Both the position numbers and the translations under genes were made by a program. A stretch of 64,000 nt of DNA, taken from Bubalus kerabau. Its lineage: Eukaryota; Chordata; Mammalia; Artiodactyla; Bovidae. Below are positions 44,940 through 55,984 of this stretch, one piece after another. The notes beneath the pieces are model-generated. The model was not told the origin of the DNA. It worked only from the letters and a program-made list of their open reading frames with translations, and did not search any database. Positions within the stretch are counted from its first letter, which is position 1. The number at the start of each line of letters is the position of its first letter. Location: the NCBI RefSeq assembly GCF_029407905.1, contig NC_073627.1, positions 153,703,697 to 153,767,696 of the forward strand. The letters are read 5' to 3'.

Positions 44940-45374
44940 ATTCTAAATGTGCCCCCCAATTTTCATGCCCTAATGCCCAGAATTGTGAAGTGGGTAAGGT
45001 ACCACTTGATGACTCCATTATGCTGTATGACACAGTTGACCTTAAAACAGAAAGATTATCCCTAGGGACCTAATCCTACCACATAAGACCCTTTAAAAGC
45101 AGAGTCAGACTGAATGAGGAGAAGGAAGTCAGATTTGAAGTGAAGGAATGACTCGGAGGGATGCTGCTGGTTTGGGATGGAGGAGGCCAGGTGAGAAGGA
45201 AAGCAGGTAACCAGAGACACGGAATTCAACAGCCAACAAGGAAGCGGAGCCCTTAGTCCTACAGATGCAAGCAATTAAATTTGATTGAGAATTTGAATGT
45301 GTTTGCAAGTGGATTCTTGTCCAGGTCTCCAGATAAGAGCCTGGCCTGCTGACAACTAGACATCATCCTGAGGG
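44940..45374 (+). repeat. MaLR LTR (MLT1-like)
   Basis: ccccaattttcatgcccta, ccttaaaacagaaagattatc, taagaccctttaaaagcagag, caacaaggaagcggag and ccagataagagcctggcc appear in MLT1 order. The right end is lost at the next SINE. Confidence 0.72.
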
Positions 45375-45471
45375 CCCATGGCCTGTGGGATCCTCTAGGA
45401 CCAGGGGTAGAACCTGTTTCCCCTGTATCAGCAGGCAGACTCTTAACCACTGGAGCACCCAGGAAGTCCCA
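45375..45471 (-). repeat. CHR-type SINE fragment
   Basis: Minus-strand tRNA-like head with ggggtagaacctgtttccc and ctcttaaccactggagcac, ending in gaagtccc. Confidence 0.75.
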
Positions 45472-45489
45472 GAATAGGTAGATTTAAAA

Positions 45490-45600
45490 GGAGAAAACTT
45501 CCTTGACCATCTCTGCCCAGTTCACAACTATTTACTCCAGGCCTGTGCCTGGCTCATCATGTGTTCATGGAAAGTATTTGTTGAATGAACAAATGAACAT
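45490..45600 (+). repeat. L2 3' end
   Basis: ggcctgtgcctggctcatca and gtatttgttgaatgaacaaat match the L2 terminus in plus orientation. Nothing recognised in 45601-45954. Confidence 0.65.
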
Positions 45601-45954
45601 ACTTAATCATCTTTATCATTTATCAAATCTAAGCAGTATATAACAGTTTCCTACCACAGAAGTTGAGAAACTTGCTTACTTTATACTTCCTCATCATCTC
45701 CAGCTCCATGGTCTTCTCAGTATTTGTATTTCCTTCTTGCTTCTATTTCCCTTCCATTTGATGACCACAATTCTCATGCTCTGCGATTGTTACTCCGACA
45801 TGTAACTTAACACAGCATATAGTCTCACTAATTTTGCTCCCCTAAGATCCTACTGTTATGATTTCTCCCTGTCCCACTGCCTCCCATCTCACATTTTCCA
45901 TCCCATGCCATCCTTTCATTATATTTCAACTTGCATTCTTTCACGATAGACAGT

Positions 45955-46777
45955 CATGAACTTGGCCGACAAGTCTTCACAGGGCTTGTATCCTAATGAA
46001 GGGAACAGACAGACTAAAAGTCAACAAAGAAGCAAGGTCATTATAACGTGGTGGTCATCATTATAAAGATAATAATGAAGAGATGTGATGAGGAAGGAAG
46101 AAGAGGAGGGCCTACTTCAGAATCTGGATCAAGAAAGTCCTCTCTGAGGAGGCAACTGCAAGGACAGAAAGAGAAGGAGAGAGAGAGGTATGAGTCTGAG
46201 GTGGCAAAGATAGGCAGAAGCTAAGAAGATTCTGTGATTTAATGCCCAAAGACAGTTGGAGAAGGAAAGAGGGCACTATTAATAACTGTGTAGGCATGAT
46301 ACAGAAAAAAAGGGGCTGCCCTATGATCTGAGTGTGGCCCTAATAGAGGCCTGCTTCATAGACACTGAGGAGAAGATTGGATTTTATTCTAAGGATAGTA
46401 GGATCCTCCAAGGGTCCAAAGCAGGACAGCTCTGCTCTCTCTCTGTTTCAGATAAATGGATTGGAGAGGGTAAGAGTGTGGTGGGGTGGAGGCCAGAGGA
46501 AAGACCTGTCAAGAGGCCTGCTTCCTCCAACTAAAGATGCTGGTGTCTTGAACTGAGGTGACTGGGTTCATGAGAGAGAGAAACGAATGGTTTCACATAT
46601 ATTTTGGAGAAGAAATGTTGAGTTGAATCTGTTGGATAAGGACAAAGGAGAACCTAGGAATGACCCCTCAGTTTTTGGCTTTAACTAATAGGTAGAGAGT
46701 GATCTCTTTATTGAAATGTGGAAGAATGTGAAAGACAGACATTTGGGAAACTAGAACCACAATTTGGTTCTGCATAT
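45955..46777 (-). repeat. L2, long minus-strand piece
   Basis: About 820 bp. Ordered phrases: ggaacagacagactaaaag, tcctctctgaggagg, ggattttattctaagg, tccaaagcaggacag, gataaatggattggag, acatatattttggag, ggaatgacccctcagttttt. This is the non-coding 3' third of L2. It continues beyond the LTR (47366-47410) and again beyond a CHR SINE (47559-47625). Confidence 0.72.
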
Positions 46778-47365
46778 TGAAAGGTTGTTGTTGAATCACG
46801 CGAATACACCGGGATTCTTGGCCCCCGGAGGAGAAGAATTCAATCCAGGGCCAGAGACGAGGCTTGATCACTCAGAGCTTTTGTGTAATAAAGTTTTATT
46901 AAAGTATAAAGGAGATAGAGAAAGCTTCTGACATAGGCATCAGAAGGGGGCAGAAAGAGTACCCGCTTGCTAGTGTTAGCAATGAAGTTATATACTCTCC
47001 AATGAATCTAAAGAATGTCTGGAGGTTGTAAAGACCTCACCAGACCTACTCCCATAATTTACATTTTAAGATAACAGAATTAGCCAGAAGGTTTAATCCA
47101 GAGACTGTCCTCAGGCAGGATACTTCCTTGTAAAGACCAGGTCTACTCTCATAATTTACATTTTAAGATAACAGAAGGTTTAATCCAGAGACTGTCCTTA
47201 ATCCAGAGACTGTCCTCAGGCAGGATACATTATTGTTATATAATCCTAAGGAATGTAGAGAAAGAAAAAAAGTTTGTCCTTTCTTCCTCCTTGAGAATTC
47301 CAGACCCCTCTCTCCTTGGGGACCCCTAGACTCCTTATCAACCTGCCTAGGAAATGACTCTCTCA
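46778..47365 (-). mobile_element. Solo LTR of a gammaretrovirus-like ERV, with internal duplication
   Basis: 588 bp with TG and CA ends. ATAT at 46774-46777 and 47366-47369 is a 4-bp target duplication, as expected for class I (ERV1) integration. Read on the minus strand the order is U3, TATA box, polyadenylation signal (46895-46900), U5. No gag, pol or env lies next to it, so the provirus has been reduced to one LTR. It resembles a common bovine LTR, from memory. Relative to the copy at 55316 it is 107 bp longer because part of U3 is repeated (47045-47229). Confidence 0.88.
46987..46998 (-). promoter_or_regulatory. TATA box of the solo LTR
   Basis: GAGTATATAAC on the minus strand, about 90 bases before the polyadenylation signal, the spacing of a short R region. 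Activity unknown. Confidence 0.6.
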
Positions 47366-47410
47366 ATATCAAGATGGAGATACTTATTCAGACACTCAGT
47401 AGTGATATTA
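47366..47410 (-). repeat. L2 continuation
   Basis: atcaagatggagatactta matches the L2 segment that follows the piece ending at 46777. Confidence 0.55.
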
Positions 47411-47558
47411 CTGCATTGCAAGATCTTTGATCTTCTTTGCAGCATGCAAACTCTTAGCTGAGTTGTGTGGGACTTAGTCCCTCGACCAGGGATCAAACCC
47501 TCACCGTCTGTATTGGTAACATGCAGTCTTAACCACCGGACCATCTGGGAAGTCCCCT
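47411..47558 (-). repeat. CHR-type SINE with 13-bp target duplication
   Basis: Minus strand; accagggatcaaaccctcac and cttaaccaccggaccatctg near the head. AGTAGTGATATTA (47398-47410) and AGTAGTAATATTA (47559-47571) flank it. Confidence 0.88.
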
Positions 47559-47625
47559 AGTAGTAATATTAAGTAGAAAATCTAGAGTTCAAGGGAAAAG
47601 TTTGAATGGAGGAGATACATTAAAA
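47559..47625 (-). repeat. L2 continuation
   Basis: tctagagttcaagggaaaag matches the next part of the same L2 as 45955-46777. Confidence 0.5.
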
Positions 47626-47959
47626 GATGTAAAAGAAAACACTTGACAAACATATTATAACATAAAGATTAGGAGGTAAGGGAAGTGCTTGTTTCATTAT
47701 AGGGAATCCATAGCTATTATTCAAGTTTGCAGCTATTATTAAAGTAGAAAGGATTTATGCTAGAAGAAATAAAGTTGGCTATAAATCTTCAAAATTATCA
47801 AAAGGAAAATACCAACACACTCAAAAAGAAAAGCCATATAGCAAAAGACTCAAAGAAAAAAGAAGCAAGGGAGACAGAGAAAAATGAAGAGGTAAAGGCA
47901 AATGTATCCATAATATCAAGTAATGGAGAGTGTTTTAAAGGGAAAATTATTTCCAGAAT
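47626..47959. other. A-rich unassigned DNA
   Basis: Possibly the upstream part of the following L1M; no clear match. Confidence 0.35.
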
Positions 47960-48964
47960 GAATCAAAACCCATCTGAAAGTTGTCTTTAGAAACAAATGA
48001 TGACAAAGACAAAACAAATGAGACATAACACTTGAAATTACAAAAGGCAGGCAAAGAAGCATTCAGCAAACACTGAATTAAAGAAAGCATGGAAGTAATA
48101 ATAAGAACAGAAAAGATTAAATTTGAGGCAAAGAGCATTAAATGACCAGGCTCACTTTACCACAATAAAGGGTACAACATACACGAAGAGCAATCACTAA
48201 TCTCCACGTCCCAAGTAATCTGGTATCAAAATTAATAAAACAAAAAATGTGAAAAACACAAGGAGACATGGAAATACCATAGCAAACAACTGACCAATCA
48301 GTTACTGACAGATCAAGCAGAGAACAATAAAGATGAATATGGAAAATTGTTTTCAAAATGCAATGTGCATCAGAATTATCTGTGATGCTTCTAAAAATAC
48401 CATTCAGAATATTCTAGTCCAGTAGGTCTGGAGCAACACTAAAGAATCTGAACTCAATACACTCTCCAGATGATTCTGAAGCACAGACAATATGTCAAAG
48501 CATAACTGTATGGAGAATCTAAATGACAAACTGAATAAAGCAAATCTAATTGATATTGAACAGTATGGCTGAAAAAAGAGAATACAGCTTATTTTGAATT
48601 GTTCATGAAATATTTACTTATTGTCTTCTTTGAAGCTGCAGGTGAAATGTCAAAAAAATTCTAGATAGATATAGTTCAGATAACATTTTCATATCAAGAT
48701 GCATTGAGGAGAAATAAAAGAAAATTAACAACCAGAAAAATCCAAATATCAAAAAATGTTTAACCCCCTATTAGACAATAAACAAATTTGGACCCCAAAA
48801 GGTATTCAAAATCAAAATTGTACAATACCTAACAAGTAATGCATTTTTATAATGTACATTTCAAAACTATGGCATTTAGCTAAGTGGTACTTAATGGAAA
48901 ATTCTAGGCCCCAAACACTTCCATTGCTAAGTACCAAAGAATAAAAGTAAATGTAAGTTAATAT
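47960..48964 (+). repeat. Ancient L1M endonuclease region, split by MER5
   Basis: gaggcaaagagcattaaatg, ttactgacagatcaagcag and, after 48490, ctaattgatattgaacag follow the L1 endonuclease-coding region. Diverged with many gaps. Confidence 0.5.
48357..48490 (+). repeat. MER5-like hAT element
   Basis: atgtgcatcagaattatctg, tccagtaggtctggagc and ccagatgattctgaagcac give the MER5A layout. Confidence 0.65.
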
Positions 48965-48976
48965 ATCTTACATCTT

Positions 48977-49195
48977 GTGTGTGCCAAGTCACTTCAGTCG
49001 TGTGCAACTCTCTGTGGAGTTGGACCAGTCTCTTCTGTCCATGGGATTCTCCAGACAGGAATACTAGAGTGGGTTACCATGCCCTCTTCCAGGGTATCTT
49101 CCCAACCTGGGGATCAAACCCGTGTCTCTTGTGTCTCCTGCATTGGCAGGTGGATTCTTTACCACTAGCACCACCTGGGAAGCCCATCTTACATC
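48977..49195 (-). repeat. Bov-tA SINE with 12-bp target duplication
   Basis: ATCTTACATCTT is exact at 48965-48976 and 49196-49207. Complete minus-strand copy. Confidence 0.95.
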
Positions 49196-49209
49196 TTACA
49201 CTTACCTAA

Positions 49210-50010
49210 GTTTGCACTGTCTCGATATTGGTGAGATTGACTAATAATCTATTCACATGTTTGTTCACCCTTGGTAGTCTCATGATTTTGTAGAAATTAT
49301 TTACATAGTTCTCACTGCCTCAAGGTCATGAATATATTTTCTTACCCTCTAAAAAAATGCTGTCAAAAGATACTTTAAAATTCAGAAAAGTTTAGAAAAG
49401 AATGTAATAAATACCCATATCTAGTGCCCAATTCTAAAACACTTCAATATTTTGCCATTTTTGCTTCATTTTTAAATGTATTACATGTGGGAATTCTGGG
49501 GGATCATGGAGGCAGTAGTATAGGTTTTGAATCGCAGCATGTTGTCTCCACAAAGAGAGAGTAAACAGGAGAACTCAGCTCCTGCTGGTCCTCCTCGGCC
49601 CTACCCTCAGAGCCCACCTGATTGCACATCAGTGAAGGGCAACTTCATGCCTACCGCCATGGCCTAGTCACACTCTCATAAGGGAAAGTCCTTCTCTATA
49701 GGAATGTTCCAGTAAGGAAATGAAGATGGCTTTGTGAATTGTAAAACTGTGTTTTGGCGTCCCTAATGAAGTCATGGATTAGGGCTATAAACATCCCTGT
49801 ATATTATCCTGTACCTCCAGATGGAGTCCTATGCAGCAGTTAGTTATGAAATAATCATGTCCAAAAGGGGGGGAACAAAGAGGAATCTGAATCTGATCAA
49901 ATTTGCCCCCACTCCCACTTCACAGGGAATATAAGGAACAGAGAAATAATAATTAAAATTCTGACTATGGAAAACCTCGTAAGACTAATTACCCAGTTTT
50001 TTCAAAAGCA
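49210..50010. other. Unassigned DNA
   Basis: No gene. 49375-49480 has a faint resemblance to an L1M 3' region (gaatgtaataaatacccat). 49550-49700 is GC-richer and unassigned. Confidence 0.4.
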
Positions 50011-50019
50011 ACAAAAGCA

Positions 50020-51121
50020 AAAATAAACAAATGGAACTTAATTTAACTTAAAAGTTTTTTTTTCAAAACAAAGAAAAGCATGACAAAATGAAAATACAAC
50101 CTATTAAATGGGAGAAAATATTTACAAATGATATGACAAATAAGGGGTTAATAACTAAAATATATAAATGTTCATATAACTCAATATAAAAAGATAATAA
50201 CCTGATTAAAAACTGGGCAAAAGACCTCAATAGACATTTTTTCAGAGAAGATACACAGATGGCCAACAGACATGAAAAGATGCTCAACATTGCTAATTAT
50301 TAGAGAGACACAAATCAACACCACAATGGTATATCACCTTACATCTCTCACAATGACTAGCATCAGAAAGACCATAAATAGCAAAAGTTGGCAAGGATGC
50401 GGAGAAAAGGGAACCCTCATTCACCATCGGTGGGAATGGAAACCAGTGCAGCCACTGTGAAAAACAGTATGGAGGTCTGTCAAAAGGCTAAAAACAGAGC
50501 TACCATAAGAGCCAGCAATTCAACTCTTGGGTATACATCTGAAGAAAATAAAAACTCGAATTGAAAATGGTACATGTACCCCAATGTTCATAGCAGCGTT
50601 ATTTACAATAGCCATGATATGTAAGCAACTTAAGTGCCCATCACAGATGAATGGATAAAGAAGATGAGGAATGAAATACTATTGGAATACAATGGAATAC
50701 TATTCGTCCAGAAAAGAATGGAATTTTGCCTTTTGCAACCATGTGGATGGATCTGGTGTGTATTATGCTTAGTGAAATAAATCAAAGACAAATACTGTAT
50801 GATATCATTTATATGTGGAATCCAAGAAGTAAAACAAATGAGTATAAAAAATAGGAAAAACATAGAGAACAAACTAGTGGTTACCAAGAGGGAGAGAAAA
50901 GGGGGCGGGGCAATATTAGGGAGGGGGTTAATAGATACAAACTACTATGTATAAAGCAAATAAGCTTGAGGTATACTGTACAGCACAGGGAATAGAGCCA
51001 ATATTTTAAAATAATTATAAATGGAGTATAATCTACAGAAAATTTGAACCACTATCTTGTACAGCTGAAACTAATATAATATTGTAAATCAAATACACTT
51101 CAATAAAAAATATCAAAATAA
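50020..51121 (+). repeat. L1 ORF2 C-terminus and 3' untranslated region
   Basis: 50272-50460 translates to MKRCSTLLIIRETQINTTMVYHLTSLTMTSIRKTINSKSWQGCGEKGTLIH, the end of L1 ORF2. Then follow caatgttcatagcagcgtta, ggataaagaagatgagg, ggttaccaagagggag and the 3' end gtaaatcaaatacacttcaa with AATAAA and an A-rich tail. Typical of an artiodactyl L1 3' end. ORF2 is broken. Confidence 0.87.
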
Positions 51122-51575
51122 AACCAGGGAGGGCAGAAAATGGTGAAGGAGATGGATAATAGAGAAAAGTGCAGTAAATTCAGCAAAACAAGATGATGGA
51201 TATTAATCCAACTATATCAATAATCAGTTTAAATGTCTAAGTACAACAAATTAAAAGACAAATTGTCAGAGAACATAAAAACAAAAAACTCTATGTTGTT
51301 TACAAGAAAGATGCTTTAAATACAAACAGAGAGATTAGAAGTAAAGGGTAGAGAAAGATATACCCCACTAACACCAATAAAAAGGAAGCCAGAGAAGCTA
51401 TATAAATTCTAGACAGATTAGGCAGAATTATCAGGAATAAAGAGGGGACATTACATAATTATAAAGGGATCAATCCTCCAAAATAACATAACAGTCCTAA
51501 GTGTGTGTACATCTAACAACAAAACAATGATGCAAAAATTATAAAACTGAAAGAAGAAATAGCAGATCTACTATC

Positions 51576-52427
51576 ATGACCTGCCTCTTGAGAAACCTGT
51601 ATGCAGGTCAGGAAGCAACAGTTAGAACTGGACATGGAACAACAGACTGGTTCCAAATAGGAAAAGGAGTACATCAAGGCTGTATATTGTCACCCTGCTT
51701 ATTTAACTTATATGCAGAGTACATCATGAGAAACGCTGGGCTGGAAGAAGCACAAGCTGGAATCAAGATTGCTGGAAGAAATATCAATAACCTCAGATAT
51801 GCAGATGACACCACCCTTATGGCAGAAAGTGAAGAGGAACTAAAAAGCCTCTTGATGAAAGTGAAAGAGGAGAGTGAAAAAGTTGGCTTAAAGCTCAACA
51901 TTCAGAAAACAAAGATCATGGCATCTGGTCCCATCATTCAATGGGAAATAGATGGGGAAACAATGGAAACAGTGTCAGACTTTATCTTTTTGGACTCCAA
52001 AATCACTGCAGATGGTGACTGCAGCCATGAAATTAAAAGACGCTTACTCCTTGGAAGGAAAGTTATGACCAACCTAGATAGCATATTCAAAAGCAGAGAC
52101 ATTTCTTTGCCAACAAAGGTCTGTCTAGTCAAGGCTATGTTTTTTCCAATGGTCATGTATGGATGTGAGAGTTGGACTGTGAAGAAAGCTGAGCGCGGAA
52201 GAATTGATGCTTTGGAACTGTGGTGTTGGAGAAGACTCTTGAGCGTCTCTTGGGCTGCAAGGAGATCCAACCAGTCCATTCTGAAGGAGATCAGCCCTGG
52301 GATTTCTTTGGAAGGAATGATGCTAAAGCTGAAACTCCAGTACTTTGGCCACCTCATGCGAAGAGTTGACTCATTGGAAAAGACTCTGATGCTGGGAGGG
52401 ATTGGGGGCAGGAGGAAAAGGGGATGA
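51576..52427 (+). pseudogene. BovB reverse transcriptase C-terminal half, open
   Basis: 283 codons remain open. In order: QGCILSPCLFNLYAE near residue 35, YADD at 75-78, MASGPIIQWEIDGE, SDFIFLDSKITADGDCSHE, CESWTVKKAE and LWCWRRLLSVSW. It starts within the element at an ATG that overlaps the target duplication, so it has no finger domain, no first catalytic aspartate and no endonuclease. It ends at TGA where other copies have an arginine CGA (KRG then RQRM). The open frame reflects recent insertion, not function. Confidence 0.9.
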
Positions 52428-52589
52428 GAGAGGATGAGATGTCTGGATGGCATCACTGACTCGATGGACGTGAGTTTGAGTGAACTCCGGGAGATGGTGA
52501 TGGACAGGGAGGCCTGGTGTGCTTTAGATTCATGGGGTCACAAAGAGTCGGACACGACTGAGCGACTGAACTGAACTGAACTGAACTGA
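51577..52589 (+). repeat. BovB LINE, 5'-truncated, young-looking
   Basis: About 1.0 kb with (ACTGAA)n tail. ACTATCA at 51570-51576 and 52590-52596 is the target duplication. It shares the GISLEGMM and LRRVDSLEKTLMLGGIGG signatures with the nearly full-length copy. Confidence 0.96.
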
Positions 52590-52658
52590 ACTATCACAGT
52601 TGGAGACTTCAACACTTCTTTTTCACTGGTTCATGGATTGAACTGGCAGAAAGTCACT

Positions 52659-52782
52659 GCTGCTAAGTGGCTTTAGTCGTGTCCAACTGTGTGCGACCCC
52701 ATGGATGGCAGCGCACCAGGCTCCTCCATCCATGGGATTTTCCAGGCAAGAGTACTGGAGTGGGGTGCCATTGCCTTCTCCA
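52659..52782 (-). repeat. Single-unit BovA SINE, 11-bp duplication
   Basis: One BovA unit, tail gctgctaagtggctttag, end gccattgccttctcc. AGAAAGTCACT at 52648-52658 and 52783-52793. It may be a half-length BOV-A2 whose insertion stopped after the 3' unit. Confidence 0.93.
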
Positions 52783-53455
52783 AGAAAGTCACTAAGGATA
52801 TATTAATAGATTATCTGAGCAGCACTATTAATCAATCTTATCTAATTTATCTTTATAAAATATTCCACCCAACAATGGCAGAATATGCATTCTTCTGAAG
52901 TGCACATGGAACATTCACCAAGATATAATACATTCTGGGCCATTCTCAGACCACACTGGAGTTAAACAGTAAATGATAATAAAAAGATGGAGGACAATCT
53001 CCAAGTATTTGGATTTTAAACAACATGTTTCTAAACAACACATTTGTCAAAGAAGATACCTCAGAGAAACTTTTTAAATGTTTAATGAAATAAATGAAAT
53101 GACAACTTATCAAAATTTGTTGAATGAAGCAAAAGCAAAGCTTAAAGGGGAATTCATATTGTTTAATGAATATATTAGGAAAGATAAATCTAAAATCAAT
53201 AACCAAGCTTCCCTATTATGATACTAGAGGGAAAAAAAGGTAATTTAAGTCTAAAGCAAGCTAAATAAAAGAAATAATAAAAATTAGAGAGGACAACAAT
53301 TAGATTGAAAACAGAAAAACTATAGAAAATAATCAGTTAAATCTAAAGCTAATTCTTCTAAAAGATTGATAAACCATTAGATAGGCTATCCAAGATAAAA
53401 AGAAAGAAGACATAAGTTATCAATATTACGAATAAAAGAAGGATCATTACTACTA

Positions 53456-54562
53456 ATCACTTGAGTATTAAAAACATAATAAACATATCTTCACTTTACC
53501 ACTTTCTTGCTTTTAGTGTGTTCAATATAGATTGTTTTCTGTTCAAGTATTTTTTGTATTTGAAAATTATATACCTGATTTTTAAGGTAGTGAAACCATA
53601 TGGTTGTGTAATGCTAGGTACATATGACATATGTTTGTCAAAACCCATAGAATATATAACACAAAGAGTGAAATCTAATGTAAGCTACAGACTTTAGCTA
53701 ATATATATCACTATCGGTTCATCATTTGTAGCAAATATACCACAGTAATGTGATATATTAATAACAAGGGAATCTGTGTTGGTAGGGAGAAAATGGCAGG
53801 TATATAGCATCTTGTATACATTCTGTTCAATTTTTCTGTAAACCTAAAACTCCTCTAGAAAATAAAGTTTGTTAATTTTTAATAAGATTATACATCTTGT
53901 TTTCAAGATTTCTAATTGATTAATTTTTAGAAGCAACTATTATTGCTTGATTTTTGACTTTGCATTTTACAATGTCTTATTTCTTTTTAAAAGATATTAT
54001 TCTTTCATTTATATCTTTAAGGGCCCTCACACACTTGTTTAAAAGTATTAAAAGCTTTTTTTTACAAAATTCACACGGAGTAAATCACTTTCAAAATTAT
54101 CTGGTTAATTATTTGATTTCTTCATGTGCTTTATAATTATGATTCAGAGATTTGTTTCGATTCTGTATTTTTTTAAAAAGCTCCTTTTTGCTCAGTTGGT
54201 GCCCCAAGGCCCTAAGTCTAGAACCAGATCTGATATGAATGATTCTGACCCCCTGCCCTACAGTGAGAGTGGGAATGATGAACACATTCTCCACGCTAGC
54301 AGGCAATTCATTTCAGTAACTAGTCAAAAGCTATAGTTATGTTCATACCCTGGGCGCTACAGGATCTTACAAGTCCCTGACCAAGCAAAACTCACCAGCA
54401 TTTTTGTCAATTTCCTTTCTCAAGTGAAAGTGGCCATAATATTCATTTTTGAGCCAGAAATGGAGGGCTATTGATACTTACACATCAACGACAGGATTAA
54501 ACTGGCTGTCCTGAGGAAACCAAGACATGAAGTCACCCTACTTCTTACAATATTTACTCTTT
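53456..54562. other. Mostly unassigned AT-rich DNA
   Basis: 53690-53890 (ttcatcatttgtagcaaa, cctaaaactcctctagaaa, aataaagtttgtt) looks like an old L1M-type 3' end. The rest shows nothing. Confidence 0.4.
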
Positions 54563-54571
54563 TTCAACTGT

Positions 54572-54673
54572 GGTTGTTCAGAAGCTCAGTTGTGTCTCTT
54601 TGTGACCTCATGGACTGCAGCACACCAGGCTTCCCTGTCCTTCACTCTTTCCCAGAGTTTGCTCAAACTCACT
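54572..54673 (-). repeat. 102-bp BovB 3' end fragment
   Basis: gtgacctcatggactgcag, ccaggcttccctgtccttc and agtttgctcaaactcac are BovB 3' sequence. TTCAACTGT (54563-54571) and TCCAACTGT (54674-54682) flank it, so it is a very short true insertion. Confidence 0.88.
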
Positions 54674-54699
54674 TCCAACTGTATGAGGTAAATATCTCA

Positions 54700-54902
54700 G
54701 TTATTTTCTTAAAGGGGTAGCCAATTAAAATTTATTTATTAGACCATTCTTTCTTCATTGATTTAGCATGCAACTTACAGTTGCTTTATACAAAATCCCA
54801 TTCTTCCATGAAACTCATTTAGGATTTTGTATTTCATTCAATAGGTCAATTTGTCTATGCTTCTGTCAATATCCATAGCAGGATGTTTTCATAATATAGC
54901 TA
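54700..54902 (-). repeat. Possible L1M fragment
   Basis: atttcattcaataggtcaat and ctatgcttctgtcaatatcc resemble antisense L1 ORF2. Confidence 0.4.
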
Positions 54903-55315
54903 TTATCAGTTAGGACTGTATTTGGCTACATGTTACAAAGTCCTGATAACAGTGGAAGAACTGGAGTTAGTTCTTCTCATGCAACCAAAATGCCAGAGTT
55001 GGTTGGTCCAAGTCAGAGATGGCAAGGCTAAGAATACATCTGGGACCCAGAATCATTCTTACTTTTAACATTGTTACTTGTTTTAACATTAGCTTTGGTC
55101 CTCAAGGTTGCCAGATAGCTGATGAACCCTTAGGGATCATATCATAATAGATACATTAAAGGGGGAGGGAGTTAGACATGGGAAAAAGCTATACCTAATA
55201 TGAGTATATCCCTTTATGTCAAGAAAACTATACTTCTCCCAGAAGCCTCACATGAAAAACTTTTCTTAAATCTCCTCGGCCAAAACTACATCACAGGGCC
55301 ACTTTAAGAGCAAAG
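54903..55315 (+). repeat. Unnamed old repeat, left part
   Basis: ggactgtatttggctacatg, gtcctgataacagtgg, ctttggtcctcaaggt and tctcccagaagcctcaca occur in this order in a dispersed mammalian repeat that I cannot name. It resumes at 55797-55920 (catgggaaattgagaatttt, gaatgtatactgggaagg) after the LTR. Confidence 0.45.
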
Positions 55316-55796
55316 TGAAAGGTTGTTGCTGAATCAAGAAAAGACGTCGGGATTCTTGGCTTCCGGAGGAGAGGAATTCAATTCGGGGCCAGAGACGAGG
55401 CTTGATCACTCAGAGCTTTTGTGTAATAAAGTTTTATTAAAGTATAAAGGAGATAGAGAAAACTTCTGACATGGGCATCAGAAGGGGGCAGAAAGAGTAC
55501 CCCCTTGCTAGTGTTAACAGTGGAGTTATATACTCTCCAATGAATCCAAAGAATGTCTGGAGGTTGTAAAGACCTCACCAGACCTACTCCCATAATTTAC
55601 ATTTTAAGATAACAAGATTAGCCAGAAGGTTTAATCCAGAGACTGTCCTCAGGCAGGATACATTATTGTTATATAATCCTAAGGAATGTAGAGGGAAAAA
55701 AAGTTTGTCCTTTCTTCCTCCTTGAGAATTCTAGACCCCTCTTTCCTTGGGGACCCCTAGACTTCTTATCAACCTGCCTAGGAAATAATTCTTTCA
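55316..55796 (-). mobile_element. Solo LTR of a gammaretrovirus-like ERV
   Basis: 481 bp, same family and strand as 46778-47365, without the U3 duplication. Ends TG and CA. AAAG (55312-55315) against AAAA (55797-55800) is consistent with a 4-bp target duplication that has mutated once. Minus-strand TATA box near 55525-55535, polyadenylation signal at 55433-55438. No internal viral sequence beside it. Defective remnant. Confidence 0.88.
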
Positions 55797-55920
55797 AAAA
55801 GAGCATGGGAAATTGAGAATTTTACCACCCCAAATAAATGTAGCATTGTGTTAGTAGAACAGAGGGAAGAATGTATACTGGGAAGGCCACTGACAACATC
55901 TGGTACAGCAAATTTGCAAT
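55797..55920 (+). repeat. Unnamed old repeat, right part
   Basis: Continuation of 54903-55315 across the LTR. Confidence 0.4.
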
Positions 55921-55984
55921 ACTTTTTTATCTGTGAAACAGTCGCATCTCCTTTTTTAACAATGTCTAGGATATTTATGCACAT

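Larger units (their letters stand above)
51190..53455 (+). repeat. L1M endonuclease and linker region, split twice
   Basis: 51190-51576 has ctgttgtttacaagaaag-like words, aaagatatacccc and acattacataattataaagg. It continues after BovB with gttggagacttcaacac, then after a BovA with ccacccaacaatggcagaat, gtgcacatggaacattcacc and aatcaataaccaagcttcc. The order is collinear with L1 ORF2. Confidence 0.75.

Noticed and set aside
51938..52456. Long antisense frames in BovB copies (for example 51938-52456 and 21916-22419 on the minus strand)
   Set aside because: They are mirror frames of the BovB coding region; the same antisense frame recurs in every copy.
52550..52595. CRISPR-like short repeats (ACTGAACTGAA)
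   Set aside because: These are the simple tail of BovB, found at the 3' end of many copies, without spacers.
46778..55796. A full provirus with two LTRs
   Set aside because: The interval has only L2, L1, BovB and SINE sequence, no primer site or viral genes, and each LTR has its own flanking duplication.
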